Shown one piece after another: positions 47,232 through 57,901 of a stretch of 64,000 nt of DNA (the first letter of the stretch is position 1; each line of letters opens with the position of its first letter). The position numbers and the translations under genes were made by a program. The stretch comes from Rummeliibacillus sp963792445 (GTDB lineage: Bacteria > Bacillota > Bacilli > Bacillales_A > Planococcaceae), in assembly GCA_963792445.1 (NCBI GenBank), contig CAWBWO010000005.1, positions 112,767 through 176,766 of the forward strand, in the 5' to 3' direction. The notes below the pieces were generated by a model, which did no database searches, had not been told where the DNA came from, and saw only the letters and a list, made by a program, of their open reading frames with translations.

Positions 47232-49017
47232 TTATAACTCTTGCTCAGATATTTGCGGTATACAAACATCTAAAACAACCGATTGACCACTTTTTACAAT
47301 TTCAAGTCCCTGTTTTAAAGCTGCTTTTAATTCAGATGGTTTTTCTACTCTTCGTGCGAATGCACCACCAGCTGCCTCTGCTACCTTTGCATATTCTACC
47401 GTTGGATCAAAGTTCACCCAGAATTGATCTGTTTGATTTGCAACTCCATTTGGATGAACACCCAGTGTAGATAATCGAGGAGCTCCCCATCCTTTATTGT
47501 TAAAGACAATCGTTAAAAACGGTGCATTATACTTTTTAGATACCCAGTGAACTGGCGTTGGATTACTAAACATATAGGTTCCGTCTCCTGTAAGACTAAC
47601 AATGGTTTTGTCAGGTGCAGCTAATTTTGCACCAATTGCTGCTCCTCCACTCCACCCTAATGAGCTAGCTCCACTGCCTAAATAAGTTCCTGGCTCATTA
47701 CGACTTAAATGTTTGCAAACGTTCTCATAATTTGTGATAGCTTCGTTTAAAACAATCGTATCGTCATCAATTAATTCTCGTAAGCTAGCAAGTAAATATG
47801 CGGGAGTGATTGTATCTTCATCTAGTAACGCTTCTTCTGTTTTCCATTTTCTTCTTTGGTCAAAATGTACTTGAGAAACTTCTTTATAACGTTTTTCCAC
47901 AACATCCTTATCGATATTCGACCTGTAATAGCCAATCATTTAATTGTTGTAGTGCCGTTAATGAATCCGCTTTAATAAAACTTTCTGAAGGAATATACCA
48001 AAGAGGAATACGTTCTTTTAAAGGATCCTCATCGATATAATAAATTTTACTCGTTTCTGATGGCTTATTAATCATTGGAATCCAAGGTACGTCACTATCT
48101 AAAATTAAAATCAAATCAGCTTCTGCTAAAATCTTATTTTGAGATGAGGTATTCCACTGGTAACCAACATGTAATTGATGATCTGCTGGGAAGTTCAAAT
48201 AGTTTGGAGCAGATTCAATCACTGGAATTGCCAGTTTATCAGCTAGAGTTACTAATTCACTTACTGCTTCTTTGTTGCGACCTAAATAAGAAGTAATAAT
48301 TAGCGGTTTTTTTGCTTCTAGTAATGCACTACCAATTTCAGCTATCTTTTTAGGATGTACTGCACTTGGAGTTACCGCTCCCCATCCTTTTACATTAATA
48401 GATACTGGTTCTACTTCTTCTTCAAGCACTTCTCGCGCAGCCATTAAGTATACCGGCCCTTTGGGTTCACTTTGAGAAATTTGTAAAGCTCGGTGTACGA
48501 TTTGTTTAATATTTTTCCCTGTTCTTAATTCATTGTCATATTTCATGTATTCCCTTACAATTCCGCGTTGGTCTGAAACATCCTGAAGCCAGTGAATAAA
48601 TTCATTACGACTTCCAGTTAGTTCACCTTCTTGCGTAAATGGTGATGCCCCTGCGAAAATCAATACTGGCACTTTACCAACAGCAGCGTTGTGAACACCA
48701 CCCCCTAAATTTTGCGTACCACATTCAACGTGGACAAATACTGCTTGTGGCTTTCCACTCACTTGTGCATAACCATGAGCAGCACTGATTGCTACGAATT
48801 CATGGGGACAAATAATAACATCCGGAATCGTTTTATTCTCTAAAGTGGACTGGGCCCATTCTTCAATAATTGCTGGGTGGTCACTTCCTAAATTTGCGAA
48901 AATACAAGAAACACCTGCTTCTTCTAATGCATCCATTAGTGCACTAGCACCTGTATATTTCCTATTTAAAATCTTTTCTTCTGAATCTAAAAGGATTTCA
49001 TTTTCTTTCATTCTCAT
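47232..49017 (-). pseudogene. ThDP-dependent enzyme (acetolactate synthase/decarboxylase family), one frameshift
   Basis: About 590 residues in two frames joined near 47920. The first frame has the N-terminal pyrimidine-binding domain with the catalytic Glu (VIICPHEFVAISAAHGYAQV) and the central domain (LEAKKPLIITSYLGRNKEAV). The second has the diphosphate-binding motif GDGTYMFSNPTPVHW, then FNNKGW. It belongs to the branch annotated only as thiamine-pyrophosphate-requiring proteins, related to oxalyl-CoA and 2-oxoacid decarboxylases. First gene of the CoA-transferase unit and divergent from a LysR gene. Substrate unknown. Confidence 0.85.
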
Positions 49018-49150
49018 TTATTAAACCCCCTCTTTCGTTTTTTCTCCCAATATTAATGTACAGAATTTCCTGAATAATTGTATAATTAAGAAAACTATAG
49101 TGTAAGTATATTCAAAGCAAAAATTACTATCAATATATTAATTGATATAG

Positions 49151-49175
49151 TATCCATAGATACGGTCTATGGATA
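49151..49175. promoter_or_regulatory. Perfect inverted repeat at the LysR start
   Basis: TATCCATAGA and TCTATGGATA flank TACGG, 15 bp upstream of the LysR ATG and 134 bp from the divergent ThDP-enzyme start. This is the expected place for self-repression. TATAAT-like boxes lie nearby (GTATAAT at about 49080). Confidence 0.65.
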
Positions 49176-49189
49176 AAAGAGGTGATCAT

Positions 49190-50079
49190 ATGGAGCTTCG
49201 TCTATTAGAATATTTCATGACAATTTGTGAGACATTACATTTCACAAAAGCAGCGGAAAAATTAAGAATTAGTCAGCCAACGCTAAGCCACCAAATCAAA
49301 ATATTAGAGAGTCAAGTTGGATCGGCACTTTTTGAAAGGGTTGGAAAAAAAGTATTTATTACGCAAGCAGGAGAGTGTTTATTGGAGCATGCAGAAAGGG
49401 CTTTCTTTGAATTACAACAAGCACAAATTAAAATAAACGAAATTCGGGGCCTGCAACGGGGTGAACTTACAATAGGATGTTCAGGAAGTCACTTACTTAA
49501 CTCTACGGTAATTTCTTTTAGTCGTAAGTATCCTAAAATTGGTTTATCCATTAAAGAGTTAACAACTAAAGAGACAATGGATGAAATACTTCATCACCGC
49601 TTGGACCTGGGGATTATATTTATCGACTCTTTGAATAACCAGCTTGACAGTACACCTTTATTTATCGAAGAGTTACTTCTCGTTGTATCAGTAGATGATC
49701 CATTAGCAACATTATCATCTATTGATTTAGCTTCACTTCAAACAATTCCGTTAACTTTATTGCCTAAAAATATTTAATCCGTCAATTAATTGATCAAAGT
49801 TGTAAAAATCTTGATTTTGAACTACATCCAAATATTGAACTAACAAATTTAAGTGCCCTACACCAAATGGTTAGTAAAAATCATTTCGCAACTATTTTGC
49901 CAAAATCCTATGTAGTGGGAATAAATGATCCTTCCATTCGTTGTATCCCAATTGTTGGTCCTATTCCAAGGCGTACTGTAGGTGTTGTCTATCAAAAAAA
50001 GGCATTCTTAGACAATACTATAAGCACGTTTATTGAGTTCTTAGTTAATACGTATAAGGAACAAGGTATAAGGGTATAA
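49190..50079 (+). pseudogene. LysR-family regulator, one frameshift
   Basis: ATG 49190 behind GAGGTG. The N-terminal helix-turn-helix (MELRLLEYFMTICETLHFTK, then AAEKLRISQPTLSHQI) and effector domain are intact to about residue 195 (PLTLLPKN). After a one-base shift near 49775 the frame continues (SALHQMVSKNHFATILPKSY) to 50079. CynR/CysL-like general type, different from the three (D/E)EKDW-type paralogs in the window. It diverges from the ThDP enzyme/CoA-transferase unit, its likely target. Confidence 0.85.
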
Positions 50080-50361
50080 AGGTCTATAAAAAATATTTAT
50101 TAAAGTGATTAATTTTTTTTATTAACTTTATTAAACTAATTTAAAAGCTTGATATATAAACTTTTTCACTAGGATAATTATGAGTATTCTAATTTTTATC
50201 TTGAAATTTAATAAAAAAACAGTTTCCTTTTTTTGAATATTATGATTATATATAACTTGTAAAGTTTGAATTCATAACTTTCAGTTTATTAATCTATTGC
50301 TGGTTATGTTGAAACTTATGAAATTTAGACTAGAAATTAATAAAACAAAGGGGAGAATAAG
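50080..50361 (+). other. AT-rich gap upstream of the aldehyde dehydrogenase
   Basis: No gene. Presumably holds the aldehyde dehydrogenase promoter; many TATAAT-like strings prevent a firm call. Confidence 0.3.
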
Positions 50362-51850
50362 ATGACACAGGTTAAAACGACTGGTTCAACAAAGGGGATA
50401 GATTTTTTAAAAATCACAAAAAGTTTTATCAATGGGCAATGGGTTGAAGGAGCTTCAGACCGCACATATCATGACTTAAATCCTTACGATCACTCTCCGA
50501 TTGCATCAATTACTATCGCATCTAAATCACAATTAGAAAATGCTTACCAAGCAGCTAAATCTGCACAAAAGGAATGGGCAGCAAATACGCAATTACGTCA
50601 AGATGTTCTAAAAAACTTTATCCAATACTTACAAGATCATCAAGAAGCGATTATTCATACATTAGTTTTAGAAACAGGCAGTACCATATTAAAAAGCCAA
50701 GTAGAATTACAGTTAACTATTGGATTATTAGAAGAAACATTAAAGATTGTGGATTCATTAGGAAAAGTAAAAACAGTTGATCCAACAATGCCTGATAAAG
50801 TAAACCATGTCTATCGTTTCCCATTGGGTGTTGTCTCAACAATCGCACCATTCAACTTCCCACTCTATTTGTCAATCCGTTCGATTGCGCCTGCATTAGC
50901 TTTAGGAAATACAGTTGTTCACAAGCCTGATATCCAAGCAGGTCTCTCTTCAGGTTCAGTAATTGCAAAAGCACTTGAAGTATCGGGTATCCCAGCAGGT
51001 GTATTCAACTCTTTATTAACAGATATTCAAGAAATAGGTGATACAATGTTGGATCACCCTGACGTAAAATTAATTAGCTTTACTGGGTCTACAGCAGTTG
51101 GTCGTCATATCGGACGAGTAGCCGGCGGATTATTCAAACGTGTGGCACTTGAACTCGGGGGCAATGATAGAATTATCGTTTTGAAAGAAGCTGATATAGA
51201 TCAAGCTGTAAAAGCTGCGATTTTCGGTAAATTCCTTCATGCTGGACAAATTTGTATGGCCGTCAACCGTTTTATCGTACACGAAGATGTTTATGATGAA
51301 TTCGCAAAAAATTTGTTGAACATGCAAGTAATTTACCTTATGGAGACCCACAAGATCCAACGACAATTGTAGGGCCACTTATCAATCAAGTACAATTGGA
51401 TCAAGCCATTAATAACATCGAAAAGCTAAAAGCAGCTGGTGCGGATGTATTATTAGATGGTCAACTAGTTGGCAACGTGTTAACCCCCTATGTATTTGGA
51501 AATGTAGACAATTCAAGCGAAGTAGCACAAAATGAATTATTTGCTCCTATTGCCTTACTCATTAAAGCATCTTCTAATGATCATGCGATTGAACTGGCAA
51601 ATGACACAGAATACGGATTAAGTATGCCATCTTTACAACTGACCTTACGCATGGAGAGGAACTTGCAATACGTGTAGAAGCAGGTATGACACATGTGAAC
51701 GATCAAACTGTTAATGATTTACCGAATGTACCATTTGGCGGCGTTAAGGCAAGTGGTGTTGGTCGCTATGGTAACCCTTGGATTGTTGATGAATTCACCG
51801 AAACAAAATGGGTATCTGTTCAAGTACAGGAACGATTATTCCCGTTTTAA
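50362..51850 (+). pseudogene. NAD-dependent aldehyde dehydrogenase, two frameshifts
   Basis: Full-length-equivalent enzyme of about 490 residues (benzaldehyde/vanillin-type ALDH) behind AAAGGGGAG. The first 320 residues show the NAD fold (FTGSTAVGRHIGRVAGG), the active-site Glu (ALELGGND) and the nucleophile Cys (LHAGQICMAVNRFIVHEDVY). A shift near 51330 leads to NLPYGDPQDPTT-like sequence and YVFGNVDNSSEVAQNELFAP. A second near 51640 leads to the C-terminus (VEAGMTHVNDQTVN; GNPWIVDEFTETKWVSVQV). A near-copy of the last half lies at 62541-63284. Substrate unknown. Confidence 0.88.
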
Positions 51851-51889
51851 ATTAGCTGTACGAAAAAGTTGCCATGAAATAATCATAAC

Positions 51890-52089
51890 CACCCTTTAAA
51901 AGGGCGTTCTGCTCCACGAGCCTTCGATAATCACTCTACACCCTTGTACTTACATAGTGTTCGTAATATTTCTCCAATGCTCTTTCTATATTGATAGTAA
52001 ATTATTTTTCGTCTATACTTTGGAGTGAAGACGATATGGTATTTACACATCCATTTTGTATGTGCTAAGCTATTCGCTTTATTAGCCAA
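51890..52089 (-). mobile_element. IS200/IS605-type TnpA relic
   Basis: From TTG 52089, behind AAAGGAAAGTGAG, the minus strand encodes ANKANSLAHTKWMCKYHIVF, then TPKYRRKIIYYQYRKSIGEI and LRTLCKYKGVE, the N-terminus of Y1 (HUH) transposases. The frame stops at 51931, before the HUH motif and catalytic Tyr. A hairpin of the subterminal type (CACCCGC with GCAGGTG, about 52180-52198) lies just upstream. The right end is not identified, so this is an inactive left part. Confidence 0.8.
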
Positions 52090-52292
52090 AGAACTCACTT
52101 TCCTTTCTTATGTAGAGGCTTGAACAATCTCTATTATAAAACTGAAAGTGAGTTTTTTGGTGTATAACACTTTATCACCCACCCGCATAGCAGGTGGTTT
52201 TCTGTTTCGCACGCTATCGCGAGCTCAACTGACTAAAGTCTACAAAATCAAAAAAACTCCCTCTTCCGAAGAAGATAAGAGTCTTTGAATCC

Positions 52293-52604
52293 ATTGTTGG
52301 CGGCGTTCTTAGTGCATTAGCATTGATTGCCCTAACGTTTGGCTGAAGTTTCCTGATGTCGTTTGTATTACACACAACATTCGCTACAAGTTTTCTAAGT
52401 ACAGCCCCGGGCGGCTTAGATCAAATGGTATTATTAGCTCATTCAGTGAAAGCGGAAGTCTCTCTTGTTTCGATGTTCCAAACATTCAGGCTACTGTTCA
52501 TTTTTATTGTCATTATGCCTTTGATGAAAATGTTTTATCGTTGGAGAGAAAAAAAGGAGATTATCTACGAGCAGGATAGCAAAGTAGAAAGCAAAGCAGT
52601 CTAG
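52293..52604 (+). pseudogene. Duplicated 3' fragment of the AbrB-type permease gene
   Basis: Nearly identical in DNA to 33691-34000 (GGCGGCGTTCTTAGTGCATT, then FLSTAPGGLDQMVLLAHSVK and the same Lys/Glu-rich tail). One base change makes a TGA where the intact gene has TCA (near 52344). It lacks the first two thirds and a start. The copy continues past the stop into a GGTGCC motif, as in the intact locus, and begins about 90 bp from the IS200/IS605 relic. Confidence 0.9.
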
Positions 52605-52605
52605 A

Positions 52606-52622
52606 GGTTGGTGCCAGGCACC
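52606..52622. repeat. GGTGCCAGGCACC palindrome
   Basis: A perfect 13-bp palindrome right after the permease fragment. It is the most complete example of a motif found at about a dozen gene ends in the window. Confidence 0.8.
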
Positions 52623-52651
52623 GGAACAATTCTAAAAACAAAGTACAAAAT

Positions 52652-52690
52652 AAGTCCTCAACCTCTTAGAAGGTTAAGGACTTCTCTTTT
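52652..52690 (+). terminator. Hairpin terminator
   Basis: AAGTCCTCAACCT pairs with AGGTTAAGGACTT (one bulge), followed by CTCTTTT. Confidence 0.75.
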
Positions 52691-52980
52691 AAGAAGGAAA
52701 AATGTTAGCCATGAAGGCTATGTTCACAAACTACAATTTTTCCTTCAAAGCGGTCGATAATGTATTTCATTATACGACCACCCTTATCTCGGTAATTTAT
52801 CTATTTACAAATCTACATTAAGATTTATATAAAAACATGAATATTGAGTAATCGGAAATACACGTATTAATATAGAGAAAAATTTAGATATGCAACAATT
52901 CAATTGAAAATGTATAAGAAAAAGATTAGAGCATGTTATAAGAGAAAAACACATATTTAAACTAAAAAAGAATCGTTATA

Positions 52981-53103
52981 TTAAGCAATTTCAGAAAGAA
53001 ATTTATTACCGTTAATGTTCTTTAAGGCTTCATTTGCCTCTTCTCTTGTATTGAATTCGTACATTTTCAAGGTTTCGTTTAAAAATATAGTAATTATCCA
53101 CAT
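52981..53103 (-). CDS. Small conserved-looking protein of 40 residues
   Basis: ATG 53103 lies 8 nt after GGAGGAA and opens MWIITIFLNETLKMYEFNTR, followed by EEANEALKNINGNKFLSEIA. The good ribosome binding site and the balanced beta-strand-then-helix composition suggest a true small gene. It lies 66 bp downstream of the PrpF gene on the same strand and may be co-transcribed. I do not know a function. Confidence 0.55.
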   Translation of the reverse strand: MWIITIFLNETLKMYEFNTREEANEALKNINGNKFLSEIA

Positions 53104-53168
53104 AAACAGTTCCTCCAACTTCCTCCAAAGTTCTACTAGCTTTTATTTTCCGATTTTACAATCATTAT

Positions 53169-54344
53169 CTATTCAATTCTTTATCAAAGAAAGTATACAA
53201 TTTACGCCAATGCCTGAAATAGGTAGCTTCGACAATCTTGTAATTTTTCTTTGTAAATACATGGCCTTCCAAAATAATACGCGCTGTACGAACTACCTTA
53301 ATTGCACTAAGATGCCCAGCAATTAAATCGACTTTTGTTTCCATTATTTCGCTGGTATGTCCTAAATTGAATAACCTCTTGATTCACCTTTATAATTTCA
53401 GATAAGATTGTATCTTCTAAAAATGCACCGGCAGTTGTACAAATGGCACCTGATATTGCAAGAGCTTGATGTGGTTCTTGCATAGACATCATTCTTATTC
53501 TACAGTCCATATCTGAAGCTTTTCTTTCCATGCCTGTTACATCAATGTAATCCATAGGAGGAGCAATAATTGTCATTTTAGGAACAGCAGGTGATGTCAT
53601 AGTTGCATCCTCTCTGGACGCTAATTGACACATTTCTGCTGCAATCGATCTGATTTCCTCTAATTCTATTAGTTTTTCTTGTGTAAACTCATGAGGTAAT
53701 TCAGATCCTGTTAAATCAACATCTGAAGCATTAACAAAGACTAACGGATTGGCAACATCGATAATAGATACATTTACAGGACCTTTAGATGTTTGAATTA
53801 AATCAATAGGATTTCCAGTTGGAAACAACTTTCCAGTTACTGCTCCTTCAGCATTAGTGAATGATAGATAGATAGGCGAACCTGTTCCAGGAACTCCAGG
53901 AATCGAACACATACCATCCGTTTTTACATGACCATTTTCAACCTCTACTTCAGCAATTATGACTTTTTTAGTATTAGTATTATATATCCTAACAGTTGTA
54001 ATAGGTTCAATGACTGGTACCAGACCTTGTTCAATTGCAAAAGGACCAACCGCAGAAGAAATATTACCGCAATTCCCCTTAAAATCAACTAATTTATTTG
54101 CAATGCTTACCTGGGCAAATGTGTATTCTACATCAATCCCATCTAAATCTGATTTTTTGATAATTGCTACTTTACTCGTTAATGAATTTGCCCCGCCGAG
54201 CCCGTCAATTTGTCTACGGTCTGGACTTCCCATTATATCCAGTAAAAATTCATCCCATAGTAATCTATTAGTAGGCATATCTTCAAAATTAAGAAATACA
54301 CCTTTGCTAGTTCCTCCACGCATAACGACTACTGGCACTCTCAT
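53169..54344 (-). CDS. PrpF-family isomerase/tautomerase, C-terminal frameshift
   Basis: Diaminopimelate-epimerase-fold enzyme of the PrpF/4-oxalomesaconate tautomerase family; PrpF shifts the double bond of 2-methyl-cis-aconitate or aconitate. The start RVPVVVMRGGTSKGVFLNFE, DGLGGANSLTSKVAII, the active-site Cys in KGNCGNISSAVGPFAIE and the late CSIPGVPGTGSPIYLSF fit. A shift near 53350 gives a stop at 53307; another frame supplies the usual end (AIKVVRTARIILEGHVF) to 53169, making about 390 residues. Divergent from a LysR gene. It could supply cis-aconitate isomers to the same pathway as the TcuA-like enzyme. Confidence 0.85.
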
Positions 54345-54420
54345 CTATATTCCCTCTTTTCATTTTTTTTCCAAAGTACCGGTGCTTATGAAAATATAGT
54401 ATGATATACAATGTCATAAG

Positions 54421-54436
54421 TAAAATAGATATTTTA
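54421..54436. promoter_or_regulatory. Inverted repeat between PrpF and LysR
   Basis: TAAAATA and TATTTTA flank GA in the divergent gap, 51 bp before the LysR ATG. A wider pair, CTTATGA (54385) and TCATAAG (54414), also lies in the gap. Confidence 0.45.
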
Positions 54437-54486
54437 TTAGATAAATGCAATAAAAAACTTATAATCATTTGATTGGAGAGAACACT

Positions 54487-55356
54487 ATGGATGAAAAAGA
54501 CTGGAATGCCCTTCGCATTTTACATCAGGAGAAACATATTAGCCGTGCATCAGAACGTCTATACATTTCACAACCAGCGTTAACTTACAGACTTAAAAAT
54601 TTAGAAAATGAGTTTGATACTAAAATATTTTTTAAAACAAAAGGTGGCATTGAGTTTACTACTGAAGGCTTGCACTTGGTAGCGTATGCAGAGGAAATGG
54701 TAAACAAGTTACAAGAAACGAAAGACTATATGTTGAATATGCAAAATGAGGTAAGAGGAACATTAAGATTAGGAGTTTCAAGTAACTTTGCTCAATATAA
54801 GTTACCCAAGCTATTAAAACAATTTTCATCTAAATTTCCAAATGTACAATTTAATATAAATACAGGTTGGAGTGTTGATATTATGGATCTTCTCAATTCC
54901 TCTACTGTTCAATTAGGAATATTGCGTGGAAAATATGAATGGTATGGAAAAAAGACATTGTTACATAAAGAGAAACTTTGTGTAATTTCAAAAAAAAGAA
55001 TAGATATGGATAATTTACCTGAACTTCCATTTATCAATTATAAAACGGATAATTCTCTAAAAACTCTTATTACTTCATGGTGGCATGACAGATATTCTGA
55101 ACCACCCTTCATAATGATGGAAACAGATCGACTAGAAACATGTAAAGAAATGGTCAAAAATGATTTAGGTATTGCCATTGTACCTCAAATTTGTTTACAA
55201 CCTTCAGACAATCTACAAACCTATGAACTATTCTATAACGATGGCGAACCTGTATTTAGATATACATGGTTAATGTATAATCAAGATTCATTACAGCTTT
55301 CTACAGTTAAAAATTTTATAAATTTTTTAAACGAAAATAAGGATTGTACGGAGTAA
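54487..55356 (+). CDS. LysR-family regulator
   Basis: 289 residues, intact. ATG 54487 follows TTGGAGAG; a TTG at 54469 is less likely. The N-terminal helix-turn-helix is HISRASERLYISQPALTYRL, followed by the linker and a substrate-binding fold (GTLRLGVSSNFAQYKLPKLL; CVISKKRIDMDNLPELPFIN). It is a paralog of the genes at 40813 and 59189. It lies between the PrpF gene (divergent) and a CitMHS carrier (downstream, same strand), so it probably responds to a tricarboxylate or related acid. Confidence 0.9.
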   Translation: MDEKDWNALRILHQEKHISRASERLYISQPALTYRLKNLENEFDTKIFFKTKGGIEFTTEGLHLVAYAEEMVNKLQETKDYMLNMQNEVRGTLRLGVSSNFAQYKLPKLLKQFSSKFPNVQFNINTGWSVDIMDLLNSSTVQLGILRGKYEWYGKKTLLHKEKLCVISKKRIDMDNLPELPFINYKTDNSLKTLITSWWHDRYSEPPFIMMETDRLETCKEMVKNDLGIAIVPQICLQPSDNLQTYELFYNDGEPVFRYTWLMYNQDSLQLSTVKNFINFLNENKDCTE

Positions 55357-55825
55357 TTATTTTTATTTTAAGAAGGAGGAGGTTCCTCTTTCTAAAACCC
55401 TATCGTGCTCTGGGTGTTCTTTCAACTAATTATTCAGGCATCAAACATTTTCAGTTCAACAATTTCCTTATTAAAATTGGTATTGCAAACTTATTGCAAA
55501 GCGCTTCTTCATATAAAAAATATTCTTTGCGCTTTGTTATACTTCTTAATTTGTTTATTGTAAATGCTTAGTAAAAGCTTATCATTTAGAAGGTGAGAAA
55601 CTCTCTAAACAAGGTACTGACTTTCGTTTATTTGTTTCATTCTATTAGGTCAATGCGCAATCCTCCTTTTGTGGATTATTAGTTTTTTTTTAGAAACAAG
55701 TTAAAAAATTTATATTTTACTTATTAATGCCGTTATAATAATCTGAAATAACTGAAAGAATATTTAAAAAAATTATTGACTTCGTTTTTTAAAATAAAAG
55801 CGTTTTCAACAAAGGGGGAATTATT

Positions 55826-57140
55826 ATGCTTACATTATTAGGAATTTTAATGGTTGTAGTCTTTACTTATTTAATTATGGCAAAAAAATTATCGCCGGTC
55901 TACAGCTCTTGTAATCGTACCAATTATATTTGCAGTAATTGCTGGGTTTCGTTTAGAACTCGGGGGGATGATGTTAGATGGTTTAAAAGAAGTTGCTCCT
56001 TCAGCTGCATTACTGCTGTTTGCTATTTTATTTTTTGGAATTTTAATCGATGCAGGCTTATTTGATCCACTCATCAATAAAATGATGGCATTTGTTAAAG
56101 GGGATCCAGTAAAAATAGCTATTGGAACTGCAATAATCGCTATGACTGTCGCATTAGATGGTGATGGAACAACAACCCATATGATTACTATTTCTGCTAT
56201 GTTGGCACTTTATCTAAGGATTGGTATGAATCCTCTTGTTCTAGGAACAATCTCTTTACTATCTGTTAGTATAATGAGCGGGATGACTCCTTGGGGTGGA
56301 CCAGCTACAAGAGCCATTGCTTCTCTTGGCCTCAATCCTAATGAGTTTTTCCCACCTCTTATCCCTACAATGCTAGCAGGAATCATAAGTATTCTTTTTA
56401 TAGCCTTTATTCTTGGGAAAAAAGAAAGAGCGCGAATTGGCATCATCAATATGGAAGAAATTCCGCAACACTCTTTAGAACTCATCGAAGTAGCTTCAGC
56501 TACTAGTGCACTACAAAATGAGTTGAAACGTCCTAAGTTAAGATGGGCAAACTTAATTTTAACAATAGCTGTTATAGGCGTATTAATAATGGGTGTTATT
56601 TCACCTTCGGTATTATTTTTAATTGGATTTGTAATCGCTGCCATGATTAACTATCCGAATTTAGATGTACAAAAAGAACGTATTATATCGCATGCAGGAA
56701 ATGCTATAACTGTTGTTGTATTAGTGTTTGGCGCTGGTATCTTCTCTGGAATATTTTCCGGAACGAAAATGGTAGACGCAATTTCGAATGCATTAATATC
56801 AATTATTCCAGAATCAGTAGGAGGATTTTTCCCGCTAATCGTCGCATTAACGAGCATGCCATTTACTTTTGTTTTATCCAACGATGCTTATTACTTTGGC
56901 GTTTTGCCAATCCTGGCTCATGCAGGAGCATCCTACGGGGTAGACGCTTTAGAGGTTGCAAGAGCGTCTGTATTAGGACAACCGGTACATTTTTTAAGTC
57001 CACTTGTCGCTTCCACTCTTTTATTGGTAGGAATGATTAAAAAAGATCTTGGAGAATTTCAACGTTTTGCATTTAAATGGACTCTTCTCTGTTCTTTATT
57101 CATCATTATTATTGCTTTTATAACAAGTGCTATCAGCTAA
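55826..57140 (+). pseudogene. CitMHS-family citrate/tricarboxylate transporter, one frameshift
   Basis: Membrane carrier of about 435 residues, in the family that imports citrate as a metal complex with protons. ATG 55826 behind AAAGGGGGA. A shift near 55890 separates the first helix (MLTLLGILMVVVFTYLIMAK) from the rest (LVIVPIIFAVIAGFRLELGG, then MMLDGLKEVAPSAALLLFAI). The family hallmark ALDGDGTTTHMITISAMLAL is present, with PWGGPATRAIASLG and the C-terminal FVLSNDAYYFGVLPILA. Follows the LysR gene; a natural importer for tricarballylate, citrate or aconitate used by the neighbours. Confidence 0.85.
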
Positions 57141-57177
57141 CCCTATGCCTTGAAACTTACTGGAAATAAATAAAATT

Positions 57178-57225
57178 AGCCATCCAAACTCAAGTCTGAA
57201 CTTGATTTGGATGGCTTTTCCTTTT
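57178..57225 (+). terminator. Terminator of the CitMHS gene
   Basis: AGCCATCCAAA pairs with TTTGGATGGCT around an inner CAAG/CTTG stem, followed by TTTTCC. It also faces the converging YyaC-type gene. Confidence 0.85.
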
Positions 57226-57242
57226 CATGGTAAGACAATTGC

Positions 57243-57854
57243 CTAACTTTCTTTATCCATTATTATATTGTCGCACACCTTAATTTCAGTAATCACTTTT
57301 ACAATCGTTTTTGCAAGGTTCATGACAGTATATAATCTGGTATCATTTAAAAATTGAGAGGTTGGTAAAGGGTCTATATAATTTATAACCCCAATGAAGT
57401 GGTAATCCCCTACTTTTGGGAGTATCTTCTGAAGTGCTGTCCCTGGTGTTAAGGGACCTTCTTTAAACAAGACATAACCCACCTCATTTTTATCACCAAT
57501 GGAGGCATCAATACTAATAACAAGAGGATTTTTAATTTGTTTACGAATGTCCTTTAATACTTTTTTTAAATTAAAAGCATGTATGGGTTCTTTTAAGGTT
57601 CCATATACCTGAAAAGGAACTCCGCTTTCTTTAAGCATTGATCCTACTAAAGGGCCCAATGAATCGCCGACATATCGGTCAGTTCCGATACATAAAAATA
57701 CAATATCTCTATACTTCCGTGATGATTGGTGAATAATTTCACTGATTTTAAGCCCTAATAATTCAATATCATTTTCATCTACTTCTTCAGAATTCAAATA
57801 ATATGAAAATCCTACTTCACTCTTTTTTTCTTTTTCATAATAAAAAGGACACAC
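57243..57854 (-). CDS. yyaC: YyaC-family spore protease
   Basis: 203-residue protein of the GPR-related DUF1256 family found in spore formers. Motifs are IVFLCIGTDRYVGDSLGPLV, VPFQVYGTLKEPIHAFNL, VISIDASIGDKNEVGYV and LPKVGDYHFIGVINYI. Intact, with no membrane helix. It sits among carboxylate genes without obvious link and probably has its own sporulation promoter. It supports an endospore-forming host. The upstream 45 bp contain no further gene. Confidence 0.88.
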   Translation of the reverse strand: MCPFYYEKEKKSEVGFSYYLNSEEVDENDIELLGLKISEIIHQSSRKYRDIVFLCIGTDRYVGDSLGPLVGSMLKESGVPFQVYGTLKEPIHAFNLKKVLKDIRKQIKNPLVISIDASIGDKNEVGYVLFKEGPLTPGTALQKILPKVGDYHFIGVINYIDPLPTSQFLNDTRLYTVMNLAKTIVKVITEIKVCDNIIMDKES

Positions 57855-57901
57855 TCACTCATCACCCTTAAACTTATTTTCAATAATTCAAATAACTAAA
57901 A

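Noticed and set aside
53015..53326. 103-residue plus-strand frame
   Set aside because: It is antisense to the PrpF C-terminus and the small gene, with no ribosome binding site.
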